NCBI RefSeq assembly: GCF_000764655.1
Contig: NZ_JRGL01000012.1
Location: 1-64,000, forward strand
Direction: 5' to 3'
Source of the DNA: Aeromonas aquatica
GTDB taxonomy: Bacteria; Pseudomonadota; Gammaproteobacteria; Enterobacterales; Aeromonadaceae
DNA length: 64,000 nt
The notes under the pieces are model-generated. The model was not told where the DNA came from. It saw nothing but the letters and a program-made list of their open reading frames with translations, and made no database searches. A program made the position numbers and the translations under genes. Below are positions 53,216 to 61,835 of the stretch, piece by piece (position 1 is the first letter of the stretch; every line of letters begins with the position of its first letter).

Positions 53216-54400
53216 TTATTCCCACAACTGTTCCAGCAGCGCCAGCAACTGCTCCCTGTCGGCATCCTTGCGGTTGTAGAGCAGGGCGCCGTCGTTGATG
53301 GCGAGATCCCGGATCTCGGTGAGCACGGATCTGTCTGTCACCCCCGCCTCCGCCAGGGTGCGCGGCAGCCGCACCGCCTGCCACAGGCTGTCGCGCAGGG
53401 CACAGATCGCATCGAGGCTGGCCTGCGGTCGCAGGGCGGCCGGGGTGGCGGCGAAGCGCTCGGCCCCCACCAGTGGCAGCAGCAGGCGGGCCAGCTCCGG
53501 GTCTATCTCGGGCCTGTTGTAGTCGAGCACAGTGGGCAGGAAGAGGTTCATGCACAGGCCGTGGGGCAGGTGGCAGCGGGCCCCCAGGCTGTGGCCGAGG
53601 GCGTGCACCAGCCCCACCATGGAGTTGGAAAACGCCATGCCCGCCATAGTGGAGCCTTCCGCCAGTTGCAGCCGCAGCTGGCTGTCTTCCGGCTGTGCCA
53701 GCACCAGGGGCAGAGCGCTGGCTATCTTCTCCACCGCCCCCAGGGCCAGGGCGTCACTGACCGGATTTCGGGCGTTGCCGATGAGGGCCTCGATGGCGTG
53801 GGTCATGGCATCCATGGCGGTGGCGGCGGTGATGGGCAGCGGCAAGCCCCGGGTGAGACGCGGGTCCAGCACCGCCAGCCGGGGCAGCAGGAAGGGGGAG
53901 GTGAAGGGCACCTTGCGCCCGCTCCCTTCATCCCTGATCACCGCCACCTGGGTGACCTCGGAGCCCGTGCCCGCGGTGGTCGGCACTACCGCCAGTGGCT
54001 TGAGCGGCCGGGTCAGGCTGTCGGCCCCGGCATAGTCCAGCAGCCGGTTACCCCCCAAGGTGGCGAGGATGTTGACCGCCTTGGCGGTGTCGATGACGGA
54101 GCCGCCGCCGAGGGCCACCAGACTGTCGCAGCTCTGCGCGTTATAGTGGGCGGCGATCTGCTCCACCACGGCGGTGGAGGAATCCGCCGGGATCTCGTCC
54201 CAGCTGGCGGCTATCGGCAGCCCCCCTTCGGCCAGCAGCCGGGTCACCAGAGTGGCGAGCCCGCTGCCGCTGACCCCCTTGTCGGTGAGCAGCAGCGGGC
54301 GAGTCGCCCCCAGCGCCAGCAACTCCCCAGCCAGCTGCTCCAGTGCCTGCTCCCCCGCCATCAGCTTGACCGGGCAGAAGAAATCGTAATAGCGGCTCAT
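53216..54400 (-). CDS. iron-containing alcohol dehydrogenase
   Basis: 394 residues of the group III alcohol dehydrogenases. GGGSVIDTAKAVNI, TTAGTGSEVTQVAVIRD, metal ligands in AMDAMTHAIEALI and LVHALGHSLGARCHLPHG. Oxidises a primary alcohol with NAD(P); substrate unknown. ATG 54400 fits GAGG at 9 bases; the ATG at 54409 is directly against it. Last gene of an operon with a coniferyl-type aldehyde dehydrogenase and a TetR regulator. Confidence 0.92.
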   Translation of the reverse strand: MSRYYDFFCPVKLMAGEQALEQLAGELLALGATRPLLLTDKGVSGSGLATLVTRLLAEGGLPIAASWDEIPADSSTAVVEQIAAHYNAQSCDSLVALGGGSVIDTAKAVNILATLGGNRLLDYAGADSLTRPLKPLAVVPTTAGTGSEVTQVAVIRDEGSGRKVPFTSPFLLPRLAVLDPRLTRGLPLPITAATAMDAMTHAIEALIGNARNPVSDALALGAVEKIASALPLVLAQPEDSQLRLQLAEGSTMAGMAFSNSMVGLVHALGHSLGARCHLPHGLCMNLFLPTVLDYNRPEIDPELARLLLPLVGAERFAATPAALRPQASLDAICALRDSLWQAVRLPRTLAEAGVTDRSVLTEIRDLAINDGALLYNRKDADREQLLALLEQLWE

Positions 54401-54417
54401 CTTGTTCATCCTCGTGT

Positions 54418-54927
54418 TCAACCGGTCAACAGACCCAGGTAGATGCGGCCCGCGCGGCTCAGCTTGCGAGACGGATTGGGATAGTGGCGCAGCAAGGGCC
54501 GCACCATGAAGGCGGGCAGGATCAGGGCCTGCAACTGTTCCAGCACGCGCACCAGATGCATGGCGACCACCAAGTCTCCCTCCACCAGCAGCCGGTTCTC
54601 GCAGAAGGCCTGATTGATGCCGAGTCGAAAGCTCAGCACCCGAAAGGCGATGGCCGGATGCTTGAAGCACACCCGCAGCGACTGTCCCTTGCCGCCACTC
54701 TGGTGAGGAGGGCCGCAGCGCCAGCCGTCGGCGGCCTTGTGGATGAGCAGCCCCGGGGGGAGGCCGAACACCTCAAGCCGGATGAGCAGTCCCTCCGGCA
54801 GGGGGGCCAGCTCGCGGCGCACCGCCTCGTCGATCCGGGCGGCGCGGCACAGGGTTCGGCCGATGATCCAGAGCAGGGCGATGATCCAGCCGCGGCGTCC
54901 GGCGGCGAGCAGGGTATCAAGCATCAT
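54418..54927 (-). CDS. hypothetical protein, SCP2-like lipid-binding domain possible
   Basis: 169 residues. A hydrophobic N-terminal stretch (GWIIALLWIIGRTLC), then PLPEGLLIRLEVFGLPPGLLIHKAADGWRC and NRLLVEGDLVVAMHLVRVLEQLQALILPAFM, a pattern like SCP2 sterol-carrier domains. Could bind hydrophobic aldehydes or alcohols handled by its neighbours. The SCP2 assignment is tentative. ATG overlaps the TetR stop by 11 bases. Confidence 0.7.
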   Translation of the reverse strand: MMLDTLLAAGRRGWIIALLWIIGRTLCRAARIDEAVRRELAPLPEGLLIRLEVFGLPPGLLIHKAADGWRCGPPHQSGGKGQSLRVCFKHPAIAFRVLSFRLGINQAFCENRLLVEGDLVVAMHLVRVLEQLQALILPAFMVRPLLRHYPNPSRKLSRAGRIYLGLLTG

Positions 54928-55495
54928 CTAGGGTCCCCGAAATGGCAGACCAGAACAGGGCGAAGGCGCTGGCTTGCCAGTGAGAGTCTTGCCCGAGCTC
55001 AGGACTGTCGACAAACAGCGAGGCGCAGGCCAGAAACTGGCTCTGACACACCTCCAGCATCAGGGCCTCGGGGGCCGGCATCAGCTCGCCGCTGGCCTGG
55101 CCCTGGCTCAGCAGGCGCGGCAGGAAGCGCAGTGTCTCCCCCAGGATCTGGCTGCGCAGCGGCCGCGCCAGCAGGGGGGAGTGGAAGAACCCCAGCACGA
55201 ACTTGAGCTCGTGGGGGTGGGCCTGCATCCAGCCCATCGCCTGGCGCCAGTAGTGGCGTGCCTGCTCCTTGAGGGGCAGGGCGGGATCCGCCTCGCTGAT
55301 GGCGGCGCCTAGGCGCTGTTTGACGTCCTGATAGAGCTGCTGGATCAGCAGCTCCTTGCTCGGAAAGTGATGAAACAGGGTACCGTTTGCCACCCCGGCG
55401 GCCCGGGCGATGCGGGCGGTGGCGGCGCCCTGCAGGCCATCCTCGGCGCACAGGGTGAGGGCGGCATCCAGGATCTGGCGGCGCTTGTCGGTCAT
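54917..55495 (-). CDS. TetR-family transcriptional regulator
   Basis: 192 residues. N-terminal helix-turn-helix (RRQILDAALTLCAEDGLQGAATARIARAAGVANGTLFHHFPSKELLIQQLY) and a variable ligand domain. Probably represses the surrounding aldehyde/alcohol dehydrogenase operon. Nine bases after the aldehyde dehydrogenase stop, so it is transcribed inside the unit it likely controls, giving autoregulation. Confidence 0.93.
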   Translation of the reverse strand: MTDKRRQILDAALTLCAEDGLQGAATARIARAAGVANGTLFHHFPSKELLIQQLYQDVKQRLGAAISEADPALPLKEQARHYWRQAMGWMQAHPHELKFVLGFFHSPLLARPLRSQILGETLRFLPRLLSQGQASGELMPAPEALMLEVCQSQFLACASLFVDSPELGQDSHWQASAFALFWSAISGTLDDA

Positions 55496-55504
55496 GGGGC
55501 TCTC

Positions 55505-56935
55505 CTAGCGCAGCAGCAGGGTCATCATCAGCCGCTGATACCAGCGCCGATAGGGGGGATGGACCAGGGAGCCGGTGCTGAACTTGCCACGGCGCAACAC
55601 CGTCTTGGCCTTGGAGAAGGTGAGAAAGCCCTCGTGGCCGTGGTAGTGCCCCATGCCGGAGGCGCCGATGCCGCCGAAGGGGGCATCGTCCGCCGCCACC
55701 TGGAACAGGCTCTCGTTGATGGCCATGCCGCCGGCGTGGGTCTCCCGGATGAGCCGCGTCTGCAGCGCCGGGTCCAGGCTCATCAGATAGAGCGCGAGGG
55801 GGCGGGGCCGCGCCGCTATGTAGGCGAGCGCCTCGTCGAGGCTGTCATAGGGGACCAGCGGCAACAGCGGGCCGAAGATCTCCTGCTGCATCAGCTGGCA
55901 GTGGGCGGGCACCTCGGTCAGCAGCTGGGGGGCCAGCCGCCGGCTGGCGTCATCCCGGGCCGGGGTGGCGCAAGAGTGTACCTCTGCCCCCGCCTGCTCG
56001 GCCTCGGTCAGCCAGTCGATGAGGCGTTGATACTGCTGAGCGTTGATGATGGCGCCATGGTCCGGACTCTCCAGCCCCTTGGGATAGAGGCGATGGAAGT
56101 GGTTGCGATACGCCTCGATGAAGGCCTGCTCCTGCCCCCGTGGCAGCAGCACATAGTCGGGGGCCACGCAGATCTGGCCGGCGTTCAGGCTCTTGCCGAA
56201 GATCATCCGCTCCACCGCCAGGGTCATGGGCATGTCGGGGGCGATGAGGCAGGGGCTCTTGCCACCGAGCTCCAGGGTGAGCGGGGTGAGCTGGGGGGCG
56301 GCGGCAGCCATCACCAGCTTGCCCACGGCGGTCGAGCCGGTGAACAGCAGATGATCGAAGGAGAGGGCGCTGAAGGCGGCCGCCAGCCTGGCATCCCCCT
56401 CGATGACGAGCACCTCGTCGTCGGTGAAGGCCTGAGCCAGCAGGCTGCGCAGCACGGCATTGGTATGGGGGGTGAACTCGGAGAGCTTGAGCATGGCGCG
56501 GTTACCGGCGGCGATGGCGCCGATGAGGGGGCCGAGGCTCAGCATCACCGGGAAGTTCCAGGGCACCATGATGCCGACCACCCCGAGCGGCTGGTAATGC
56601 ACCTCGACCCTGGCGGGGGCCAGCAGCAGTCCGGCGTGGCGGCGTTGGGGTTTCATCCAGCCCTTAAGCCGCTTGAGGCTGTAGTTGATCTGCATGACGC
56701 AGGGCAGGATGTCGGCGATCAAGGAGTCATAGTCGCTGCGCTGACCATAGTCCTTTGCCAGGGCCTCGCACAGGGGCTGTTGATGGGCGAGCAGGGCGCG
56801 CTTGAGTTGCAGCAGTCGAGTGCGACGCTCATCCAGGCTCGGCATGGGATGGGCCTGGTAGGCCTGCTTGAGGCGGAGCAACTGCCCGGGCAGGGAGAAC
56901 TTGTCGGTTGAGGACTGCATTCGTATCGCTTCCAT
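55505..56935 (-). CDS. coniferyl-type aldehyde dehydrogenase
   Basis: 476 residues. VVGIMVPWNFPVMLSLGPLIGAIAAGNRAMLKLSEFTP, FTGSTAVGK, LELGGKSP (Glu) and NAGQICVAPDY (catalytic Cys256) are the aldehyde dehydrogenase signatures; the short length and hydrophobic C-terminus (YQRLMMTLLLR) fit the coniferyl/long-chain aldehyde group that associates with membranes. Converts aldehydes to acids with NAD(P). ATG 56935 follows CGGAGAA at 6 bases. First gene of the TetR operon. Confidence 0.9.
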   Translation of the reverse strand: MEAIRMQSSTDKFSLPGQLLRLKQAYQAHPMPSLDERRTRLLQLKRALLAHQQPLCEALAKDYGQRSDYDSLIADILPCVMQINYSLKRLKGWMKPQRRHAGLLLAPARVEVHYQPLGVVGIMVPWNFPVMLSLGPLIGAIAAGNRAMLKLSEFTPHTNAVLRSLLAQAFTDDEVLVIEGDARLAAAFSALSFDHLLFTGSTAVGKLVMAAAAPQLTPLTLELGGKSPCLIAPDMPMTLAVERMIFGKSLNAGQICVAPDYVLLPRGQEQAFIEAYRNHFHRLYPKGLESPDHGAIINAQQYQRLIDWLTEAEQAGAEVHSCATPARDDASRRLAPQLLTEVPAHCQLMQQEIFGPLLPLVPYDSLDEALAYIAARPRPLALYLMSLDPALQTRLIRETHAGGMAINESLFQVAADDAPFGGIGASGMGHYHGHEGFLTFSKAKTVLRRGKFSTGSLVHPPYRRWYQRLMMTLLLR

Positions 56936-57146
56936 GGCATTCTCCGCTCGAAAAATGGCCGACTGATTAGTCGGTCTGACTCTAACGCCTTGTTGCCACA
57001 TTGTAAATACCCTCTCCGGGGCCAGGGTGTGGGTCGGGTCAGGGGCCTTGGAAACTGTGCTCGGCGCCACAGTTCCAGGGGATCTCGATTGGTGGTTTAT
57101 CCAACAAGGGGTAGTTTTTAGTTATCAACTACATGGAGAGCAGCAT

Positions 57147-57440
57147 ATGACCAGGGAACTGCACAGCCTGTTGGCCCGGCTGGACGATGTGATCGAGCGG
57201 ATGCCGGAGTGCTTCAACACCTATGAGTTCGCCCAGAAGCTGGCGTCGCGGCATCAGCGCGAATATTTCGCCGCGGGCCACTCCCTGGCCGAGCAGGAGA
57301 AGAACCTGTTGCGGCTGCTCCATGAGAAGATTGCCGAGGCGCTGGCCACCAGCGGCGGGGTGATCGAAGGGGCCCTGTTGCCCTGCGTGACTCCCTGGGG
57401 CGAGCGGGCTGTCTCACCGCGCTGGCACCGCAAGCACTGA
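57147..57440 (+). CDS. hypothetical protein
   Basis: 97 residues, soluble, mostly helical: MTRELHSLLARLDDVIERMPECFNTYEFAQKLASRHQREYFAAGHSLAEQEKNLLRLLHEKIAEAL. The NTYEFAQKLASRHQREY segment looks like a small DNA- or RNA-binding helix pair, but I recognise no family. ATG 57147 follows GGAGAG. Closed by a strong terminator. Monocistronic. Confidence 0.75.
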   Translation: MTRELHSLLARLDDVIERMPECFNTYEFAQKLASRHQREYFAAGHSLAEQEKNLLRLLHEKIAEALATSGGVIEGALLPCVTPWGERAVSPRWHRKH

Positions 57441-57459
57441 GTCGGTGAACATCCAATGG

Positions 57460-57483
57460 AAAAAGGCCCGTCGGGGCCTTTTT
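57460..57483 (+). terminator. terminator after the 97-residue protein gene
   Basis: 10-bp stem AAAAAGGCCC / GGGCCTTTTT with GTCG loop. Confidence 0.9.
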
Positions 57484-57513
57484 CGTTATCAAGCTTTCGT
57501 CTTCAAGCAATGG

Positions 57514-57960
57514 CTATTGCGTCAGGCGCCTGGCCTGCCAGTAGCGGCTGTTCCAGTAGACGTTGTCGAGCCGGGAGCGGATCACCCCCTTGCTGGTGGA
57601 GGTATGGATAAACTCCCCCGCCCCGGTGTAGATACCGACGTGATACTGTTGCCAGCCGGTTTTGAAGAACACCAGATCGCCATATTGCAGGCGGTAGCGA
57701 TCCACCGGCTTGCCGAGGTTGGCCTGGGATTCGGTGGTCCTGGGCAGCTCGAATCCCAGCACATGCTGGTAGGCGAGCTGGGTGAAGGCGGAGCAGTCGA
57801 GGCCGGCTCTGTCCGTGCCGCCCATGCGATAGGGGACGCCGCGCCACTGCTGGTAGAAGCCATCGAAGGCGCCACTCTGGCGCGGGGGCGGCGGCTCGGG
57901 CGTGCTGGAGCAGGCGGTGATCAGCAGGGCCAGCAGGGGCGGCAACAAGGTGCGAAACAT
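57514..57960 (-). CDS. NlpC/P60 lipoprotein peptidase (MepS/Spr-like)
   Basis: 148 residues. Lipobox (LITAC, Cys17), a Pro-rich linker, then an NlpC/P60 domain with the catalytic triad Cys56 (DCSAF), His107 (YHVGIY) and His119 (EFIHTSTSKGV). Cleaves the D-Glu/DAP bond of peptidoglycan stem peptides; in E. coli Spr/MepS this opens cross-links for wall growth. ATG 57960 follows AAGGAG; the upstream frame is rejected. Anchored to the outer membrane. Confidence 0.93.
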   Translation of the reverse strand: MFRTLLPPLLALLITACSSTPEPPPPRQSGAFDGFYQQWRGVPYRMGGTDRAGLDCSAFTQLAYQHVLGFELPRTTESQANLGKPVDRYRLQYGDLVFFKTGWQQYHVGIYTGAGEFIHTSTSKGVIRSRLDNVYWNSRYWQARRLTQ

Positions 57961-58077
57961 CGGAACTCCTTGATAGGACACGCGACTTATCATAGCCAGT
58001 GTTGCTGCCTGGAACCTGAATGCCGATAACATAATTGCCCGCCTCGCGCAGAAAAGGGGCTGCTGACAGCCGGCTAT

Positions 58078-58992
58078 TCAGCCGGCCGCCTTGGGTTCTA
58101 TCAGTGGTGTGAGCAGCTCGGCGAGCTTGTAGAAGGTCTGCACCCTGGTCGTGCTGGGGCGCCACACCAGGCCAATCTCGCGGTAGGGTTTCTCTCCCGG
58201 CAGGGGAATGGCCACCAGATCCGAGTTGTCGAGAATGCCCGCATCGATGGCCATCTGCGGCAAGAAGGTAGTGCCAAGGCCGGCACCCACCATCTGCACC
58301 AGGGTGTGCAGGCTGGTGGCGGCGAAGGGGTTGATCTTGCTCTTGTCTCGCAGCCGGCAGGCGCTCACCGCATGCTCGGTCAGGCAGTGCTCCCGCTCCA
58401 GCAGGAAGATGCTCTGATTGGGCAGCTCCTTATAGTCGAACGGCATGTGCAGGCCCGCCGCCATGTGGGACGGCATCACCATGTGGAAGGGATCTATGCC
58501 CACCATCTTGCTGTGAAAACCGCCGATCTCCACCGGCAGCGCCAGGATCAGCAAGTCGAGCTGACCCTGCTCCAGCTGCTTGAGCAGGTTGGTGGTGGTG
58601 TCTTCCCGCAGCAGCAGCTCCAGCTCGGGATACTCTTTGCCGCACACCTGCAGCAGCTTGCTGAGCAGGAAGGGGGCTATGGTGGGGATGCAGCCGAGCC
58701 TGACCGTGCCGTGCATGACGCCGCCCTGCTGCTGGCCGAGTTCCATCAGATCCCGGGCGTCGGACAGCAGGTTGCGGGCCCGCGCGACTATCTCCATACC
58801 GACCGGCGTCATGATGAAGCTCTTGTGATCGCGCTCCACCAGCTGCAGATTGATCATGTCTTCCAGAGTCTGGATCCCGGTACTCAGGGTGGACTGGCTG
58901 ACATGGCAGGCCTTGGCGGCGCGGTTGAAGTTCTTGTGCTCATCGAGAGCGACCAGATATTGCAGCTGTTTCAGGCTGGGCCAACGTTGCAT
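58078..58992 (-). CDS. oxyR: hydrogen peroxide-inducible activator OxyR
   Basis: 304 residues of a LysR-type regulator: N-terminal HTH (FNRAAKACHVSQSTLSTGIQTLED) and effector domain with the redox pair Cys203 and Cys212 in EHCLTEHAVSACRL, matching Cys199/Cys208 of E. coli OxyR, plus ATSLHTLVQMVGAGLGTTFLPQ. Peroxide forms the disulfide and switches it to activate catalase and peroxiredoxin genes. ATG 58992. Confidence 0.96.
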   Translation of the reverse strand: MQRWPSLKQLQYLVALDEHKNFNRAAKACHVSQSTLSTGIQTLEDMINLQLVERDHKSFIMTPVGMEIVARARNLLSDARDLMELGQQQGGVMHGTVRLGCIPTIAPFLLSKLLQVCGKEYPELELLLREDTTTNLLKQLEQGQLDLLILALPVEIGGFHSKMVGIDPFHMVMPSHMAAGLHMPFDYKELPNQSIFLLEREHCLTEHAVSACRLRDKSKINPFAATSLHTLVQMVGAGLGTTFLPQMAIDAGILDNSDLVAIPLPGEKPYREIGLVWRPSTTRVQTFYKLAELLTPLIEPKAAG

Positions 58993-59276
58993 AAGGGGAA
59001 CCCGATCGTTGCTATCTATTTGATTTCATTAATCTACCATTGGGAGCGCAATTTGTCGCCGTGATTAGGCGCGCGCCTCGCGCATGGCAGTGTGTGTGAG
59101 TCATCCCGCAAGCGGCTGAAATGATGAGAATTACCTGCCCGGAGGCAGAGCCGCTCTGGCAGCTTATCTCCTTCTCCTGCGCCGTTGAAGCGCCCCGGTG
59201 AGGGGATGTGATGGGGATCTGCATAGTGCTTATGGCGCCGCATTCAGCCCAGGCTATCAGGCCGCTACCGGCATAA
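58993..59276. other. intergenic region, no gene recognised
   Basis: About 280 bases upstream of oxyR. The first 50 bases are AT-rich and carry GATAG/CTATC repeats (58999-59010) that could be part of an OxyR autoregulatory site, but the four-part ATAG spacing is not complete. Nothing else seen. Confidence 0.35.
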
Positions 59277-59302
59277 AAAAACGCGCCGGCAGGCGCGTTT
59301 TT
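59277..59302 (-). terminator. terminator of the ATP-grasp operon
   Basis: 11-bp stem AAAAACGCGCC / GGCGCGTTTTT with GGCA loop and T-runs on both sides; 22 bases past the ATP-grasp stop. Confidence 0.9.
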
Positions 59303-59324
59303 GCTGGGTGCAGACAAGGGTTGC

Positions 59325-60290
59325 CTAGTCGTCAAAGATACCGAAGTGATCCTTGGCAAAGTTGACCCGCTGCTCCACGTTCATCTTGACCTGGCCGAGC
59401 TTCTCGATGGTCTTGAGGTTAGGCACCAGGCCACGGCCGTTGGCGATCTGGATGGCGAGACCGGGACGGGCGTTGAGCTCCAGCAGCATGGGGCCACGGA
59501 ACTTGTCGAGCACCATGTCGGTGCCGATGTAGCCGAGGCCCGACATCTCGTAGCAGGAGGCCGCCAGCGTCAGCAGTGTGTCCCAGTGGGGCACCTTGAG
59601 ATCGTAGAGATCGAGGCCGGTATCCGGGTGGTGGCGCAGCGGGTTGCCAAATTGCACCGCCCGCAGCGCGCGGCCGGTACGCAGGCACAGACCCACCCCC
59701 ACGGCGCCCTGGTGCAGGTTCGCCTTGCCGTCGGAAGCGGCGGTGGAGAGGCGCATCATGGCCATCACCGGGAAGCCCTTGAAGATGATCACCCGGGCAT
59801 CGGGTACCCCTTCGAAGGAGTAGCCGTCGAACACGTCATCGAAGTTGATGAGGCCTTCCACCAGCGCCACGTCGGGCTTGCCGCCGAGGGAATAGAGACC
59901 CGCCAGGATGTTGGAGACATGACGCTCCAGATCCTGACCATTGCTGGCGCTGCCGTTGGGTTTGTAGAACAGGCCGTCTTCCTGGCGCAGGATCACCAGG
60001 ATCCCCTTGCCGCCGGAGCCGCGGGCCGGTTTGATGCAGAAGCCAGGCCAATCCTTGACCAGCGTCGTGATCCGGGTCACGTCGTGTTGCTCGCGGATGG
60101 TGCCGATGAGTTCCGGCACCGTGACCCCTGCATCCAGCGCGATGCGCTTGGTCTGCAGCTTGTCATCCACCAGCGGGTAGAGGCTGCGCGGGTTGTAACG
60201 GCTGATGTAGGAGTGGTTGCGCTTGTTCATGCCGAGGATGCCTGCCTGGGACAGGCTCCACGGACTGGTGTATTTCTGCCAGAACCACAT
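59325..60290 (-). CDS. RimK-like ATP-grasp (alpha-L-glutamate ligase-like) protein
   Basis: 321 residues. ATP-grasp core with FCIKPARGSGGKGILVI (P-loop-like ATP lid), ALVEGLINFDD, DVLDVY-type strand DKFRGPMLLELNARPG (metal-binding Glu and Asn) near the C-terminus. This matches the 'alpha-L-glutamate ligase-like' clade related to RimK, which join amino acids to a carboxyl or peptide. Third gene of a tight operon (3-base gaps) with a 7TM inactive-transglutaminase protein and a retropepsin-like protease. Substrate unknown. Confidence 0.9.
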   Translation of the reverse strand: MWFWQKYTSPWSLSQAGILGMNKRNHSYISRYNPRSLYPLVDDKLQTKRIALDAGVTVPELIGTIREQHDVTRITTLVKDWPGFCIKPARGSGGKGILVILRQEDGLFYKPNGSASNGQDLERHVSNILAGLYSLGGKPDVALVEGLINFDDVFDGYSFEGVPDARVIIFKGFPVMAMMRLSTAASDGKANLHQGAVGVGLCLRTGRALRAVQFGNPLRHHPDTGLDLYDLKVPHWDTLLTLAASCYEMSGLGYIGTDMVLDKFRGPMLLELNARPGLAIQIANGRGLVPNLKTIEKLGQVKMNVEQRVNFAKDHFGIFDD

Positions 60291-60293
60291 CTG

Positions 60294-61832
60294 TTACTTG
60301 TCCTTACCCGGGGTACTGCCGGACTTCATCTCGTCCACCAGCGGCTTGAAGCGCTTGAGTTCGCTCAGCTTGTAGCCGGTGTAGTTACCCATCAACAGCA
60401 CGGTCGCCATCAGCACCAGCTGCAGACCGAGGAAGTTGAAGGTCAGGTGACGGATCAGCTCGTTATCCATGGCCAGGTAGGCGATCACCGCCACCAGCAG
60501 GGAGCCGCCACCCTGGCGCACTACCTCTTTGGGACCCTCTTCTTCCCACAGGATGGACATCCGCTCTATGGTCCAGGAGAGGATGATCATCGGGAAGAAG
60601 GTGATCTTCATGCCGTCGGTCAGACCCAGCTTGAAGGCCAGGGCGGAGAAGACGCCGATCATCGAGATCACCATGATGATGATCGCCGATATTCGGGCCA
60701 CCAGTAGCAGGTTTAGCCGCGACAGGTAGGATCGGATGATAAGGCCGGTGCCGACGATCAGCAGGAAGCCCACCAGACCTGTGATGAGCGAGGTCTGGAT
60801 GAAGGCGACCGCGATCAGCACCGGCATGAAGGTACCCGAGGTCTTGATACCGACCAGCACCCGCAGGAACACCACCATCAGGACGCCGATGGGGATCAGC
60901 AGCAGGCCCTTGAACAGCGCCTGTTCTTCCAGCGGCAGGCTGTGGATGGAGAAGTTCATGATCTCGGACTTCTCGAACTTCTGCGCCAGCGCCACGTTCA
61001 CCGGTTGCTCCTGCTCGATCATCGAGAAGGTCACGCGGGAGTTGTGGCCGCCGGTCACGTCCAGCAGGGCACCTGAGTTGTATTCCCACAGCAGCAGATT
61101 GGCCGGTTGCCCCTGCTCACCGGTCTGCGGGTTGAACAGCTTGTAGTCGGTCGGGCTGTTGAATACCTGCAGATAGTCAATCAGCTCCTGGCGACGGCGA
61201 CCGTCTTCCAGGTTGAGGGCATGCACCACCCGGGCAGGGACTTCGGCGTTGTTGAGCAGCTCGGCGATCAGGTTGGCACGGCTCTTGTGCGATTTCAGCA
61301 ACTCGGCGTTCTGCTCCTGCTTCTCGATCTCCTTGATGATCTCGCGCGTCAGGGTGTAGCCATCGGCGGAACGCTCCTGGGCGCGCTCGAGGATCTGCTT
61401 CATCGCGGTGGCGTAAGGCTCACTCTCGATCTGCTTCTCGATAGCCGGGGGCTGAGGATTGGCGGCCGGTTTGGCATTGGCGTCGGCCATCATGTCAACC
61501 CGGTAGTAGAGCTCCTGGCGGCCGGAGGCGGTGCGAATGGACCACTCGGCGCGGGCGTCACCGTCCTTCTCGACAAACGACAGGCCGTAGCCCGGGCTGG
61601 CGGCGTTCTCGTTCATCAGGGTGAAGTTGGGCTGAGTGCCCGGGATGGCGAGGGAGGCGATGACCGGCTCGCCGGTCGCCTCGAATTCGAGCTTGGCTTC
61701 GATAGACCAGATCTGACGTTTCTCGCCCGGCGTGAGCGGCACGTCCAGCGCGACATGGTGATAAAACGTCATTCCCAGGCCGACAATGTACAGCAGGGCG
61801 ACCAGCAAATAGAACGGCTTACGGGAAACCAT
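60294..61832 (-). CDS. inactive transglutaminase-like protein with 7TM C-terminus
   Basis: 512 residues. One N-terminal membrane helix (about 7-27), a periplasmic beta-rich region and a degenerate transglutaminase-like domain (about 140-300) in which the Cys-His-Asp triad is not evident (ARVVHALNLEDGRR in place of the Cys loop), then seven membrane helices (about 320-490: GIKTSGTFMPVLIAVAFIQTSLITGLVGF, LLVARISAIIIMVISMIGVFSALAFKLG). This domain pair occurs with an ATP-grasp enzyme and a retropepsin-like protease in many proteobacteria. It likely acts as a membrane sensor or transporter for the ligase product. Confidence 0.88.
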   Translation of the reverse strand: MVSRKPFYLLVALLYIVGLGMTFYHHVALDVPLTPGEKRQIWSIEAKLEFEATGEPVIASLAIPGTQPNFTLMNENAASPGYGLSFVEKDGDARAEWSIRTASGRQELYYRVDMMADANAKPAANPQPPAIEKQIESEPYATAMKQILERAQERSADGYTLTREIIKEIEKQEQNAELLKSHKSRANLIAELLNNAEVPARVVHALNLEDGRRRQELIDYLQVFNSPTDYKLFNPQTGEQGQPANLLLWEYNSGALLDVTGGHNSRVTFSMIEQEQPVNVALAQKFEKSEIMNFSIHSLPLEEQALFKGLLLIPIGVLMVVFLRVLVGIKTSGTFMPVLIAVAFIQTSLITGLVGFLLIVGTGLIIRSYLSRLNLLLVARISAIIIMVISMIGVFSALAFKLGLTDGMKITFFPMIILSWTIERMSILWEEEGPKEVVRQGGGSLLVAVIAYLAMDNELIRHLTFNFLGLQLVLMATVLLMGNYTGYKLSELKRFKPLVDEMKSGSTPGKDK

Positions 61833-61835
61833 GGA

